From the NCBI RefSeq assembly GCF_041200145.1, contig NZ_CP165734.1, forward strand, positions 5,332,001 through 5,396,000: a DNA stretch of 64,000 bases, given 5' to 3'. The stretch comes from Bradyrhizobium sp. LLZ17. GTDB lineage: Bacteria > Pseudomonadota > Alphaproteobacteria > Rhizobiales > Xanthobacteraceae. The position numbers were made by a program, and so were the translations under genes. The notes under the pieces are model-generated. The model ran no database searches. It was not told where the DNA came from and saw only the letters and a program-made list of their open reading frames with translations. This document shows positions 7,188-16,176 of this stretch, in pieces; position 1 is the first letter of the stretch; each line of letters begins with the position of its first letter.

Positions 7188-8876
7188 ATGGCCGGGGAAG
7201 ATCGGCGCCTCGCAGGCGGCGCGACATTCATCGATTTCCAGACCGACCCGTCGCGGTACCGGCACTGGAAGCTCGCGGTCGAGGGTGACGTTGCGACCCT
7301 GACCATGGACGTCGACGAGAATGGCGGCCTGTTCGAGGGGTATCTGCTCAAGCTCAATTCCTACGATCTCGGCGTCGACATCGAACTCGCGGACGCGGTC
7401 CAGCGCCTGCGCTTCGAGCACCCCGAGGTGAAGGTCGTAGTGATGCGCTCGGCCAAGAACCGTGTGTTCTGCGCCGGCGCCAATATCCGCATGCTCGCCG
7501 GCTCGACCCACGCCCACAAGGTCAATTTCTGCAAGTTCACCAACGAGACCCGCAATGGCATGGAAGACTCCTCGGAGAATTCCGGCCAGCGCTTCATCAC
7601 GGTTGTGAACGGCTCGGCCGCTGGCGGCGGCTATGAGCTCGCGCTTGCCACCGACCACATCATGCTCGCCGACGATGGCGCGTCGGCGGTTGCGCTCCCC
7701 GAGGTGCCGCTGCTCGCGGTGCTGCCGGGCACCGGCGGGCTGACCCGCGTCGTCGACAAGCGCAAGGTGCGCCGCGACCACGCGGACTTCTTCTGCACGA
7801 TCGAGGAAGGCGTGAAGGGCAAGCGCGCCGTGCAATGGCGTCTCGTCGACGAGATCGCGCCGAATTCGAAACTGGAGGCCAAGATCACCGAGCGCGCCCG
7901 CGAGTTTGCGGCGGCCTCGAAGCGCAATGGCAGCGGCAAGGGCGTTGCGCTGACGCCGCTCAAGCGCGTGATCGACGCGACCAGCCTGCGCTATGGCTTC
8001 GTCACGGTCGACATCGACCGCGCTGCCCGCATCGCCGCCATCTCGATCAAGGCGCCGGAGACCGCGCCGCCTGCCGACATCGACGGCATGATGGCGCAGG
8101 GCGCCGCGTTCTGGCCGTTGCAAGTGGCACGCGAGCTCGATGATGCCATCCTGCACCTGCGCATCAACGAGCTCGAGATCGCGATGCTGCTGTTCAAGAG
8201 CCACGGCGACCGCGCCCACGTGCTCGCCTGCGACGCCTTCCTCGAAACCAATAAGACCCACTGGCTGGTCAACGAGATCCGCCATTACTGGAAGCGCGTG
8301 CTCAAGCGCATCGACGTCACCTCGCGTACGCTGGTCACACTGGTCGAGCCCGGCTCGTGCTTTGCCGGTACGCTCGCCGAGCTCGTGTTCGCCGCCGACC
8401 GCTCCTATATGCTGATCGGCACCCGTCAGGGCGACAACCGCCCGCCGCCGTCGATCGAGCTCTCCGCGATGAACTTTGGCCCGTATCCGATGAGCCACGG
8501 CTTGACGCGCCTGCAATCGCGCTTCCAGGCCGATCCATCCGATGTGAACCGTGCGGAAGACACTATCGGCACGACTCTCGATGCCGAGGCCGCCGAAGAA
8601 CTCGGGCTCGTCACCTTCGCACTCGACGACATCGACTGGGACGACGAGGTCCGCGTTTTCCTGGAGGAGCGCGCCAGCTTCTCGCCGGACAGCCTCACCG
8701 GCATGGAAGCGAGCCTGCGCTTCGTCGGCCCCGAGACGATGGAATCGAAGATCTTCTCGCGCCTGACCGCCTGGCAGAACTGGATCTTCCAGCGCCCCAA
8801 TGCGGTCGGCGAAGAAGGCGCGCTGCGCCGTTACGGCAGCGGCCAGAAGCCGAAATTCGATATGACGAGAGTGTAA
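7188..8876 (+). CDS. boxC: 2,3-epoxybenzoyl-CoA dihydrolase (benzoyl-CoA-dihydrodiol lyase) BoxC
   Basis: A 562-residue double-crotonase-type enzyme that opens the epoxidised ring of benzoyl-CoA. The N-terminal half has the crotonase oxyanion signature CAGANIRML and SAAGGGYELALA; the second half carries EPGSCFAGTLAELVFAAD. Length and sequence match BoxC closely. The start is the ATG at 7188, preceded by aagggtgg; an upstream ATG at 7137 falls within the candidate operator. It is separated from boxB by a palindromic repeat. Confidence 0.96.
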   Translation: MAGEDRRLAGGATFIDFQTDPSRYRHWKLAVEGDVATLTMDVDENGGLFEGYLLKLNSYDLGVDIELADAVQRLRFEHPEVKVVVMRSAKNRVFCAGANIRMLAGSTHAHKVNFCKFTNETRNGMEDSSENSGQRFITVVNGSAAGGGYELALATDHIMLADDGASAVALPEVPLLAVLPGTGGLTRVVDKRKVRRDHADFFCTIEEGVKGKRAVQWRLVDEIAPNSKLEAKITERAREFAAASKRNGSGKGVALTPLKRVIDATSLRYGFVTVDIDRAARIAAISIKAPETAPPADIDGMMAQGAAFWPLQVARELDDAILHLRINELEIAMLLFKSHGDRAHVLACDAFLETNKTHWLVNEIRHYWKRVLKRIDVTSRTLVTLVEPGSCFAGTLAELVFAADRSYMLIGTRQGDNRPPPSIELSAMNFGPYPMSHGLTRLQSRFQADPSDVNRAEDTIGTTLDAEAAEELGLVTFALDDIDWDDEVRVFLEERASFSPDSLTGMEASLRFVGPETMESKIFSRLTAWQNWIFQRPNAVGEEGALRRYGSGQKPKFDMTRV

Positions 8877-8887
8877 CGACATTCACT

Positions 8888-9002
8888 GCGTCATGGCCGG
8901 GCAAAAGCGCGAAGCGCGTCTTCGTACAGATGTCCCGGCCATCCACGTCCTTGGCTCAGAAAGCAAGAACGTGGATGCCCGGTACAAGGCCGGGCATGAC
9001 GG
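8888..9002. repeat. Palindromic intergenic repeat between boxC and boxB
   Basis: Begins gcgtcatggccgggcaaaag and ends gtacaaggccgggcatgacg; an inner pair, cacgtccttg and caagaacgtgg, extends the stem. It is related in style to the other families but distinct in sequence. It may tune boxB relative to boxC. Confidence 0.75.
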
Positions 9003-9025
9003 AAGAGATCGCAAGGAGTACGGCC

Positions 9026-10471
9026 ATGAACATCATGAACGTCGACTACTCGACCAAGATTCCGAACAACGTCAATCTCGCCGAAGACCGCCAGGTCTTG
9101 AAGGCGCTGGAAGGCTGGCATCCCGGCTACATGGATTGGTGGAGCGACATGGGGCCGGAGGGTTTTCAGGAATCGCTGGTGTATCTGCGCACGGCCTACT
9201 CGGTCGATCCGCGCGGCTGGGCCAAGTTCGACTACGTGCGCATGCCCGACTATCGCTGGGGCATTCTGCTTGCGCCGCAGGAAGAGAACCGCGTGGTGCC
9301 GTTCGGCGAGCACTTTGGCGAGCCGGCCTGGCAGGAAGTCCCAGGCGAGTATCGCGCCATGCTGCGCCGCCTGATCGTGATCCAGGGCGACACCGAGCCC
9401 GCCTCGGTCGAGCAGCAGCGCCATCTCGGCAAGACCGCGCCTTCGCTCTATGACATGCGCAACCTGTTCCAGGTCAATGTCGAGGAAGGCCGCCATCTCT
9501 GGGCGATGGTCTACCTGCTCCAGAAATATTTCGGCCGCGACGGCCGCGAGGAGGCCGACGATTTGTTGCGCCGCCGTTCCGGTGACGCGGATTCGCCGCG
9601 GATGCTCGGCGCTTTCAACGAGGCGACGCCGGACTGGCTGTCCTTCTTCATGTTCACCTATTTCACCGACCGTGACGGTAAGATGCAGCTGCACTCGCTG
9701 GCGCAGTCGGGCTTCGACCCGCTGTCGCGCACCTGTCGCTTCATGCTGACTGAGGAAGCGCACCACATGTTCGTCGGCGAGACCGGCATCACCCGCGTCG
9801 TGCAGCGCACCTGCGATGCGATGAAGGAAGCGGGTATCTCCGATCCGACCGACATTGCGAAAGTCCGCGCGCTCGGTGTGATCGATCTGCCGACGATCCA
9901 GAAGAAGCTGAACCTGCACTATACGCTGTCACTTGATCTCTTCGGCTCGGAAGTCTCGACCAACGCGGCCAACGCCTTCAACACCGGTATCAAGGGTCGC
10001 TATCATGAAACCCAGATCGACGATGATCACCAGCTCAAGAACGCCACCTATCCGGTACTCAAGTTCATCGACGGCGAGATCAAGCTGGTGGATGAGCCGG
10101 CGCTGACCGCGCTCAACATGCGCCTGCGCGACGATTACAGCCAGGATTGCGTCAAGGGCATGCTGCGCTGGAACAAGGTGATCTCGACCGCGGGATACGA
10201 CTTCCAGCTCAAGCTGCCCAACGTCGCCTTCCACCGTCACATCGGCGAGTTCAAGGACATCCATGCCACGCCGGACGGTCTGTTGATCGACGATGCGACC
10301 TGGGCGAAACGCAAGGATGAATGGCTGCCCTCGATCGCGGACGGCGACTTCATCACTTCGCTGATGCAGCCCGTCACCGAGACCGGCCAGTTCGCCTCCT
10401 GGATCTCGCCGCCGAAAGTCGGCATCGACAACAAGCCGGGCGATTTCGAGTACGTGAAGATCGAGTCGTGA
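9026..10471 (+). CDS. boxB: Benzoyl-CoA 2,3-epoxidase subunit BoxB
   Basis: A 481-residue class I diiron oxygenase that epoxidises benzoyl-CoA using oxygen and electrons from BoxA. Diiron ligand regions are visible as VEEGRHLWAM and LTEEAHHMFVGETG, the latter a carboxylate-bridged E-x-x-H type motif. The start at 9026 has aaggag 8 bases upstream. Its reductase partner BoxA (iron-sulfur flavoprotein) is not encoded in this window and must be supplied from elsewhere. Confidence 0.96.
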   Translation: MNIMNVDYSTKIPNNVNLAEDRQVLKALEGWHPGYMDWWSDMGPEGFQESLVYLRTAYSVDPRGWAKFDYVRMPDYRWGILLAPQEENRVVPFGEHFGEPAWQEVPGEYRAMLRRLIVIQGDTEPASVEQQRHLGKTAPSLYDMRNLFQVNVEEGRHLWAMVYLLQKYFGRDGREEADDLLRRRSGDADSPRMLGAFNEATPDWLSFFMFTYFTDRDGKMQLHSLAQSGFDPLSRTCRFMLTEEAHHMFVGETGITRVVQRTCDAMKEAGISDPTDIAKVRALGVIDLPTIQKKLNLHYTLSLDLFGSEVSTNAANAFNTGIKGRYHETQIDDDHQLKNATYPVLKFIDGEIKLVDEPALTALNMRLRDDYSQDCVKGMLRWNKVISTAGYDFQLKLPNVAFHRHIGEFKDIHATPDGLLIDDATWAKRKDEWLPSIADGDFITSLMQPVTETGQFASWISPPKVGIDNKPGDFEYVKIES

Positions 10472-10513
10472 GGGGCTGCTAGCGAGACGCAACGGCAGCG
10501 AGTCACACTCACC

Positions 10514-10643
10514 TGTCGTCCCGGCGGAGGCCGGGACCCATAACCACAGCGAGTTGTTTGGCGAAGACTCGTCGTTCGGTACTCCTACCCAGCCGCCATC
10601 GCGAGATCACGCGGTAGGGGTCCCGGCCTTCGCCGGGACGACA
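10514..10643. repeat. Palindromic intergenic repeat, family C, copy 1
   Basis: Terminal arms ctgtcgtcccggcg and cgccgggacgacag, with internal gggacccataacc and ggtaggggtccc. Further family C members are at 11566-11696, 22950-23112 and 26288-26408. It lies between the convergent boxB and SDR genes. Confidence 0.85.
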
Positions 10644-10670
10644 GCTGAATGTGCGGCGAGAGCGCCGCCT

Positions 10671-11471
10671 CTACCCCGCGATCTCCAGCCCCGCGTTGGC
10701 GTACACCACGCCGCCGTCCACCGCGATGGTGTTGCCGACCACGTAGTCGCCCGCGCGCGAGGCGAGATAGATCGCCAGCCCCGCCATGTCCTCATCGGTT
10801 CCGATGCGCCGCGCCGGAATGCGCTTTGCGACTTCGTCCGAATGGTCGCGCGCGGCCCGGTTCATGTCGGATTTGAATGCGCCCGGCGCGATCGCGGTGA
10901 CGTTGATATTGTCCTTGATCAGTTTGGTCGCCATCCGTCGCGTCAGATGGATCACGGCGGCTTTGCTGGCGGCGTAGGAATAGGTCTCGCCCGGATTGAC
11001 GAAGATGCCGTCGACCGAGGCGATGTTGATGACCTTGGCGGGGCGCTCGCGCGAAGCTGCGGCGCGCAGCGGCTTCGCCAGCGCCTTGGTCAGGAAGAAC
11101 AGCGACTTGACATTGAGGTCCATCACCTTGTTCCAGCCGCTCTCCGGGAATTCGTCGAACTCCGCGCCCCAGGCGGCGCCCGCATTGTTGACGAGGATGT
11201 CGAGCTTCGGCTCCAGCTTGATGATCTCGGAGGCGAGCCTGTCGCAGCCTTCCACCGTCGAGATGTCGATCGGCAGCGCGATGCACTCCCCGTCATATTG
11301 AGCTGACAGCTCTTTCGCCGTCGCCTCGCACGGCCCGACCTTCCGCGCGGTGATGTAGACCTTCGCTGCGCCGGCGCTGAGAAACCCCGCCGCGATCATC
11401 TTGCCGATGCCGCGCGACCCGCCGGTCACGAGCGCGACGCGGCCTTTGAGCGAGAACAGATCGTTGAACAT
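10671..11471 (-). CDS. Short-chain dehydrogenase/reductase
   Basis: A 266-residue classical SDR. The nucleotide-binding motif TGGSRGIGK lies at ~16-24, NNAG marks the core strand, a Ser is in NIASVDG and the catalytic YAASK is present, so it should be active with NAD(P)H. The C-terminus AVDGGVVYANAG is typical of 3-oxoacyl-ACP reductase-like SDRs. I start at 11471 (MFNDLFSLKGRVAL); longer readings enter the neighbouring repeat. It converges on boxB and is not clearly part of the benzoate pathway. The substrate is unknown. Confidence 0.9.
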   Translation of the reverse strand: MFNDLFSLKGRVALVTGGSRGIGKMIAAGFLSAGAAKVYITARKVGPCEATAKELSAQYDGECIALPIDISTVEGCDRLASEIIKLEPKLDILVNNAGAAWGAEFDEFPESGWNKVMDLNVKSLFFLTKALAKPLRAAASRERPAKVINIASVDGIFVNPGETYSYAASKAAVIHLTRRMATKLIKDNINVTAIAPGAFKSDMNRAARDHSDEVAKRIPARRIGTDEDMAGLAIYLASRAGDYVVGNTIAVDGGVVYANAGLEIAG

Positions 11472-11565
11472 GATGCCTCCCTTGGTTGGGGACGTTTTGA
11501 TGCGGGCGGGAAGGGGAGTCAAGGAAGGCGCGACCACGAGACGCGATAGCCGTCCAACCAACTCG

Positions 11566-11696
11566 CTGTCGTCCCGGCGAAGGCCGGGACCCATAACCCC
11601 AGGGAGAACTTTGGCGAAGGCTGGTCGTTCGGGATTAGCATTAAACGCAATCGACGGATCACGCGGTATGGGTCCCGGCCTTCGCCGGGACGACGG
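11566..11696. repeat. Palindromic intergenic repeat, family C, copy 2
   Basis: Arms ctgtcgtcccggcgaaggcc and ggccttcgccgggacgac. It closely matches copy 1, about 1 kb away, including the internal gggacccataacc. It is located between the SDR and deacetylase genes and ends one base before the deacetylase stop. Confidence 0.85.
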
Positions 11697-12755
11697 TTAA
11701 GCCGCAGCAAACCGTCGAAAGCCGTTCCACATTGCCGTCGCCGCACCCGAAGTCAGCACGGGCAGAATTCGCGTGTCCTGGTAGTTGCCGTTGAGCGAGA
11801 CGCGCGGCAGCGCGGTCATGTGGCCGGCATTCTCGGCGAACAGCATGCCGGGCCGTGTCGTCACAGCAGTCTTGAAGCCGGCCGACGCGGCCAGGGCGAA
11901 TTCGCGGATCCCGGCGGAGTCGCGGTCGCCATAAGGATAGGCGAAGTGCAGCACGGGGCGCTCGAGAGCGTGCTCGATTCGCGCGCGGCTCACGGCCATC
12001 TCCTCTGCGGCAGCCTGCTCGCTCTGCCTGGCAAGATTGCAATGGCTGATGGTATGGGCGCCGATCGTCACCAGCGGATCGGCGGCAAACCGTTTCACCT
12101 CGTCCCACGACAAGCAGAGGCCGCGGCACAGCGCAGCCATGTCGACACCGTATTTGACGCAAAGCGCCTCGATCTCGCGCTTGAGATCGTGCTCGCCCGG
12201 CAGCGCGCGCAGCCAATCGTGCAGGCGGTCGAATGCCGCCTGCTTTGCACCTGGTGTGGTTGCATCGAGCCGCAGCGCGGAATTGCCGATCTGGATCTCG
12301 ATCTGCTCGGTCCTGGCGATCACGGCTTCCAGCGCGGCCCACCATAGCCGTCCCGTGCCCTCCGCGAAATCGCTGGCAATATAGACGGTCGCGGGCGCGT
12401 CGAATTCGCGCAGCACCGGCAGGGCATGGTCGCGATTGTCACGATAGCCGTCGTCGAGGGTGAAGGCGGCGAAGCGGCGGTCGAACCGGCCCTGCACCAG
12501 CCGTTCGTGCAGCTCGTCCATGCCGACGATGTCGATCTCGCGCGAGCGCAGATGATTCAGCGTCGCGCGCAGGAAGTCGGGAGTGACTTCGAGGTGCCGG
12601 TTCGGCTGGAACGCGTCCTCACGGGCCGGCCGCACGCGGTGGAGCATGAAAATGGCACCGACGCCCGACAGTAGCGGGCGCAGCAGATGGTGCGCCCCGC
12701 TGAAATAAAGTGCCCCCAGGCCGGCGCGGATGACGTTGTTACGCAGTTGTTTCAT
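11697..12755 (-). CDS. Polysaccharide deacetylase family protein (NodB-homology)
   Basis: A 352-residue carbohydrate esterase 4-type protein. It carries motif 1 TLDDGYRDN, motif 2 IGAHTISHCNL (metal-binding His residues) and FAYPYGDRDS. It starts MKQLRNNVIRAGLGALYFSG at 12755, with a short hydrophobic N-terminal segment, so export or membrane association is possible. Such enzymes remove N-acetyl groups from cell-surface glycans. An upstream ATG at 12779 would add eight residues. No polysaccharide cluster surrounds it. Confidence 0.88.
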   Translation of the reverse strand: MKQLRNNVIRAGLGALYFSGAHHLLRPLLSGVGAIFMLHRVRPAREDAFQPNRHLEVTPDFLRATLNHLRSREIDIVGMDELHERLVQGRFDRRFAAFTLDDGYRDNRDHALPVLREFDAPATVYIASDFAEGTGRLWWAALEAVIARTEQIEIQIGNSALRLDATTPGAKQAAFDRLHDWLRALPGEHDLKREIEALCVKYGVDMAALCRGLCLSWDEVKRFAADPLVTIGAHTISHCNLARQSEQAAAEEMAVSRARIEHALERPVLHFAYPYGDRDSAGIREFALAASAGFKTAVTTRPGMLFAENAGHMTALPRVSLNGNYQDTRILPVLTSGAATAMWNGFRRFAAA

Positions 12756-12920
12756 GGCCGCATGGCCGCCCCCTGGCATTCCGCCCTCAACTTAGGGTGA
12801 CACCCTTGAAGAAAAAGTTATTCCAATTGTCGGCGCAACATCCCCGGAGGGGGGTCATTTCCGGTTTGACAGCCCGCCAAGGGTTTGTTTTGTCTCCGGT
12901 TCCAGAGTTCGGGTCGTCGC

Positions 12921-14315
12921 ATGCAGAAGCTTTTCAGGTGGGCCAGCAAATGGTGGCTGGGGTTGATCCCGCTGGCCCTCATGTGGGGAATTGCGGCCTG
13001 GAACAACACCTTGCCGGTCGAGGCGGACCTCTCGGCACGCAGCGCCGCCGCGCTCAAGGACACCGTTCTGGACAAGACCCGGATCGCGGTTGACGGCCGG
13101 GACGTCAGCCTGGCCGCGGATGCCTTCTCGGAGGAGGGGCGGCGGGATGCGGTCACCGCGGTCGAAAATGTTCCCGGCGTGCGTCTCGTCGACGACGCGA
13201 CCGGCCTTGTCGCCGAAGCCAAGCCTTTCGTCTGGAACGCCGAACGTGACGTCGTGCGGGTGACGCTGTCCGGCTCCGCGCCGCTGCCGTCGATGAAGGG
13301 CAGGCTGACGGAGGCGGCGCGCAAGGATGTCGGTGGCGCCGAGGTCGCTGACCAGATGGGCCTGGCACGCGGCGCGCCGCCGCGCTTCGAGGCCGCCGCG
13401 ATGCTCCTGCTCGAGCAGATCGGCAAGCTGAAGGACGGCAAGATCACGATCTCCGATACCAAGGTCAATCTGTCCGGCATGGCGCGCGATATCGGTGGCC
13501 GCGAGGCGATCGCGGCCGCGCTCAAAAACCTGCCCGAAGGTTTTTCGCTCGCCGCCAATGAGATCAAGGCGCCGCCCTACATCTTCCAGGCCTACAAGGA
13601 CCCGGTTGCAGCGACGCTGACGCTGACCGGCTACGTACCTGACAACAACGCCCACGCCGCCATCGCGATGGCCGCGTCGCGAAAGTTCTTCAACGAGAAG
13701 GTCGTCGACAATCTCAAGGCCAGCGTCGGTGCACCCGGTGCCTTCAACAGCGCCGTGGTCGCGGCGCTTGGCGCGCTGTCGCGGCTGTCGACTGGCACGC
13801 TCGTCGTGTCCGACCGCGAGGTGAAGCTGTCGGGCGACGCGCTGTATGAAGGCGCCGCGAACGACATCCGCGCAGGCCTGGGCAAGGACTTTCCCAAGGC
13901 CTGGCAGTACAAGCCCGAGATCACGGTGAAGCCCGCAGCAGGCCCGGTCGACGGCAGCGTCTGCCAGCAATTGTTCTCGGAGCTCCTGGCCAAGGGCAGG
14001 ATCCGCTTCGAGCCCAAGCGCGCCGACATCGACCCCGATTCCACCGGCATTCTCGACCATCTGATCGAGACGGCGCAGCGTTGCCCCACCACCGATATCG
14101 AGGTCGCCGGCCACACCGATTCCGATGGCGAAGATGGCTTCAACCGGGCGCTCTCCGAAAAGCGCGCGCAGGCGGTGATCGATTATCTCGTCAAGGCCGG
14201 CCTGCCCGCCAACCGCTTCACCGCGGTCGGTTATGGCAGCACCCAGCCCGTTGCCGGCAACGAGACCGACGACGGCAAGGCGCAAAACCGCCGCATTGAA
14301 TTTCTGGTGAGGTGA
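12921..14315 (+). CDS. OmpA family protein with BON-like repeats
   Basis: A 464-residue envelope protein. Residues ~10-27 form a single N-terminal membrane segment (WWLGLIPLALMWGIAAW). Several repeated ~90-residue modules follow, of BON-like pattern (VTLSGSAPLPS, VNLSGMARDI, LTLTGYVPD, VKLSGDALYEG). Residues ~350-464 form an OmpA C-terminal domain that should bind peptidoglycan (VAGHTDSDG, then LSEKRAQAVIDYL and NRRIEFLV). It probably links the inner membrane to the cell wall. The downstream small membrane gene starts 2 bases after its stop and is likely co-transcribed. Confidence 0.88.
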   Translation: MQKLFRWASKWWLGLIPLALMWGIAAWNNTLPVEADLSARSAAALKDTVLDKTRIAVDGRDVSLAADAFSEEGRRDAVTAVENVPGVRLVDDATGLVAEAKPFVWNAERDVVRVTLSGSAPLPSMKGRLTEAARKDVGGAEVADQMGLARGAPPRFEAAAMLLLEQIGKLKDGKITISDTKVNLSGMARDIGGREAIAAALKNLPEGFSLAANEIKAPPYIFQAYKDPVAATLTLTGYVPDNNAHAAIAMAASRKFFNEKVVDNLKASVGAPGAFNSAVVAALGALSRLSTGTLVVSDREVKLSGDALYEGAANDIRAGLGKDFPKAWQYKPEITVKPAAGPVDGSVCQQLFSELLAKGRIRFEPKRADIDPDSTGILDHLIETAQRCPTTDIEVAGHTDSDGEDGFNRALSEKRAQAVIDYLVKAGLPANRFTAVGYGSTQPVAGNETDDGKAQNRRIEFLVR

Positions 14316-14317
14316 GG

Positions 14318-14614
14318 ATGCCCTATCTGGTCTCGTTTCATTTGGGCTGGTTGATCGGCTCGCTGCTGCTGGGCCTTGCAATGGGCTGGATTTCGGTGGT
14401 CCAGCGCGGCAACGGCACCTCGAAGGTGACCGCGCGCTGGCTGGCCGTACTCGCCGCCGGCCTGGTCGCGGCCTCCTTCGCGCATGTCGTCCCGGGCCGC
14501 TTCGGCTACTGGCTCGACCTCGGGCTGACGATGTTCGCCTGCTATCTCGTCGGCTGCACGATCGGTGCGTTGCTGCGCGACCGGGTGGTCTCGCGGAGCA
14601 TGCCACCGGCCTGA
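14318..14614 (+). CDS. Small membrane protein of unknown function
   Basis: 98 residues with three predicted membrane helices (LGWLIGSLLLGLAMGWI, WLAVLAAGLVAASFAHVV, FGYWLDLGLTMFACYLVGC). The ATG at 14318 follows a good ggtgagg site; a GTG two codons earlier overlaps the stop of the OmpA-like gene. Tight coupling to that gene suggests a shared envelope function. I do not recognise a family. Confidence 0.75.
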   Translation: MPYLVSFHLGWLIGSLLLGLAMGWISVVQRGNGTSKVTARWLAVLAAGLVAASFAHVVPGRFGYWLDLGLTMFACYLVGCTIGALLRDRVVSRSMPPA

Positions 14615-15088
14615 GTCCGAGGACCGGCGGGCGGGCTGTCGGGCGGCCGTCCGGCCCCGTTTTGGAGCACCAGCCCACCTTCACATTTCGGCGGATCGGA
14701 AAGTCAGGGACCAACGGTCGGATCGCCCCCTCTTTCAACAGGCGGGTGCGGTCCATAGATTGACGTCAGCTTAAAACGTGACGGAACATTGTGCGGCCGA
14801 AATCATCAAAATTTCATGGCCCCTGCGCAGGATCGCCATGGAGATTCGCGTCAGCCTTGCCGCCGAAAGCGCCAAACCGTGCACCCTAAGCCCGCAAACC
14901 TGCCTAAAATATTGAAGGCACGTGTTTTTGTACATATTGGCGAATTCCACTCCGCCCGAAAACGCGCTAGTGGAGGGGCGAGGGGCATGCGCGAGGCCAG
15001 AGCCGGCGGCGAGGGTTCGTTGAGTGCCTGTGCGTCGTCCGCCTGTCCGCCGGCCGCCCTGGCCGCTGAAGCGTTGTTCGAGGTCTAG
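14615..15088. other. 474-bp intergenic region with no supported gene
   Basis: A GC-rich stem-like stretch (gggcggccgtccggcccc followed by gtttt) near 14650 could end the upstream transcript. The remainder has a mixed composition. One 99-codon reading from 14789 has no plausible start site or family pattern. A promoter for the gene at 15089 is expected here but cannot be assigned. Confidence 0.5.
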
Positions 15089-16144
15089 ATGCTGGTAGCC
15101 ATACGCAGAGCGATGTCGTTTCTGCGCCAGAAGCAAATCCTGCATAAGCTTGGAGTTGCGATCAGCGTCGCGGTCATCGGCATCGCTTGCTATGTGCTCT
15201 ACCACATGCTGCGCGGCATCGACACCAACGAGGTGATCGAAGCGATCAAGAGCACCGAGCCGCGCCAGATCGCGATGGCGGCGCTGTTCGTGGCGGCGGG
15301 CTATTTTACCCTGACCTTCTACGACATGTTCGCCACGCGCGCGATCGGCCATACCCACGTGCGCTATCGCATCAATGCGCTTGCCGCCTTCACCAGCTAT
15401 TCGATCGGACACAATGTCGGCGCCAGCGTCTTCACCGGCGGCGCGGTGCGCTACCGGATCTATTCGGCCCACGGCCTGAACGCGATCGACGTTGCCAAGA
15501 TCTGCTTCCTCGCCGGCCTGACCTTTTGGCTCGGGAACGCCGCGGTGCTGGGCCTCGGCATCTCCTATCATCCGGAGGCGGCGGCTGCGATCGATCAGCT
15601 TCCGCCCTGGCTGAACCGGACGTTCGCGATGATGATCATCGTGGGGCTGGTCGCTTATGTGGTCTGGGTCTGGACCCAGCCGCGGGTGGTCGGACGCGGC
15701 CCCTGGACCGTGGTGCTGCCGGGCGGCCCCCTGACGCTGCTGCAGATCGCCATCGGCATCATCGATCTCGGCTTCTGCGCGCTGGCCATGTACGTACTGG
15801 TCCCCGACGAGCCCAATCTCGGCTTCGTCGTGGTCGCGGTGATCTTCGTCTCGGCGACGCTGCTCGGCTTCGCCAGCCATTCGCCCGGCGGGCTCGGCGT
15901 GTTCGACGCCGCCATGCTGGTCGGGCTTTGGCAGATGGACCGCGAGGAGCTGCTGGGCGGCATGCTGCTGTTTCGGGTCCTCTATTATCTTTCCCCCTTC
16001 GTCATATCTGTAATCTTGCTGACGTTTCGCGAAGTTATCATCGGCGCTCGATCGAAACGCCTGCAACAGGCGGCGCTCAAGCTCGATCCAGGTCCGGCGC
16101 CGAAAGCCGCCTATGTGAGAGAGCGCCGCGACAGCGGCGCCTGA
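15089..16144 (+). CDS. Lysylphosphatidylglycerol synthase TM-region / YbhN-like membrane protein
   Basis: 351 residues with about eight hydrophobic segments. It carries the family hallmark YSIGHNVGASVFTGGAVRYR and, near the C-terminus, FASHSPGGLGVFDAAML. These are typical of the integral-membrane flippase-like domain found in MprF and UPF0104/YbhN proteins. There is no aminoacyl-transferase domain, so it is not a full MprF. It probably handles a lipid substrate. phoR begins 32 bases after its stop, so read-through is possible. Confidence 0.85.
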   Translation: MLVAIRRAMSFLRQKQILHKLGVAISVAVIGIACYVLYHMLRGIDTNEVIEAIKSTEPRQIAMAALFVAAGYFTLTFYDMFATRAIGHTHVRYRINALAAFTSYSIGHNVGASVFTGGAVRYRIYSAHGLNAIDVAKICFLAGLTFWLGNAAVLGLGISYHPEAAAAIDQLPPWLNRTFAMMIIVGLVAYVVWVWTQPRVVGRGPWTVVLPGGPLTLLQIAIGIIDLGFCALAMYVLVPDEPNLGFVVVAVIFVSATLLGFASHSPGGLGVFDAAMLVGLWQMDREELLGGMLLFRVLYYLSPFVISVILLTFREVIIGARSKRLQQAALKLDPGPAPKAAYVRERRDSGA

Positions 16145-16176
16145 CCGGCGCAAGTCTCCAGGAGAAGCCCGCCCCG

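Noticed and set aside
7119..8882. A 587-codon minus-strand reading opposite boxC
   Set aside because: Antisense mirror of boxC with no family signature; a shadow of the real frame.
8357..9025. Upstream in-frame extension of boxB overlapping boxC
   Set aside because: BoxB starts at 9026 with a good ribosome site and the family N-terminus; the extension is Arg-rich non-native sequence through a repeat.
14789..15088. Possible 99-residue protein before the YbhN-like gene
   Set aside because: No ribosome site, no hydrophobic or conserved pattern, erratic composition.
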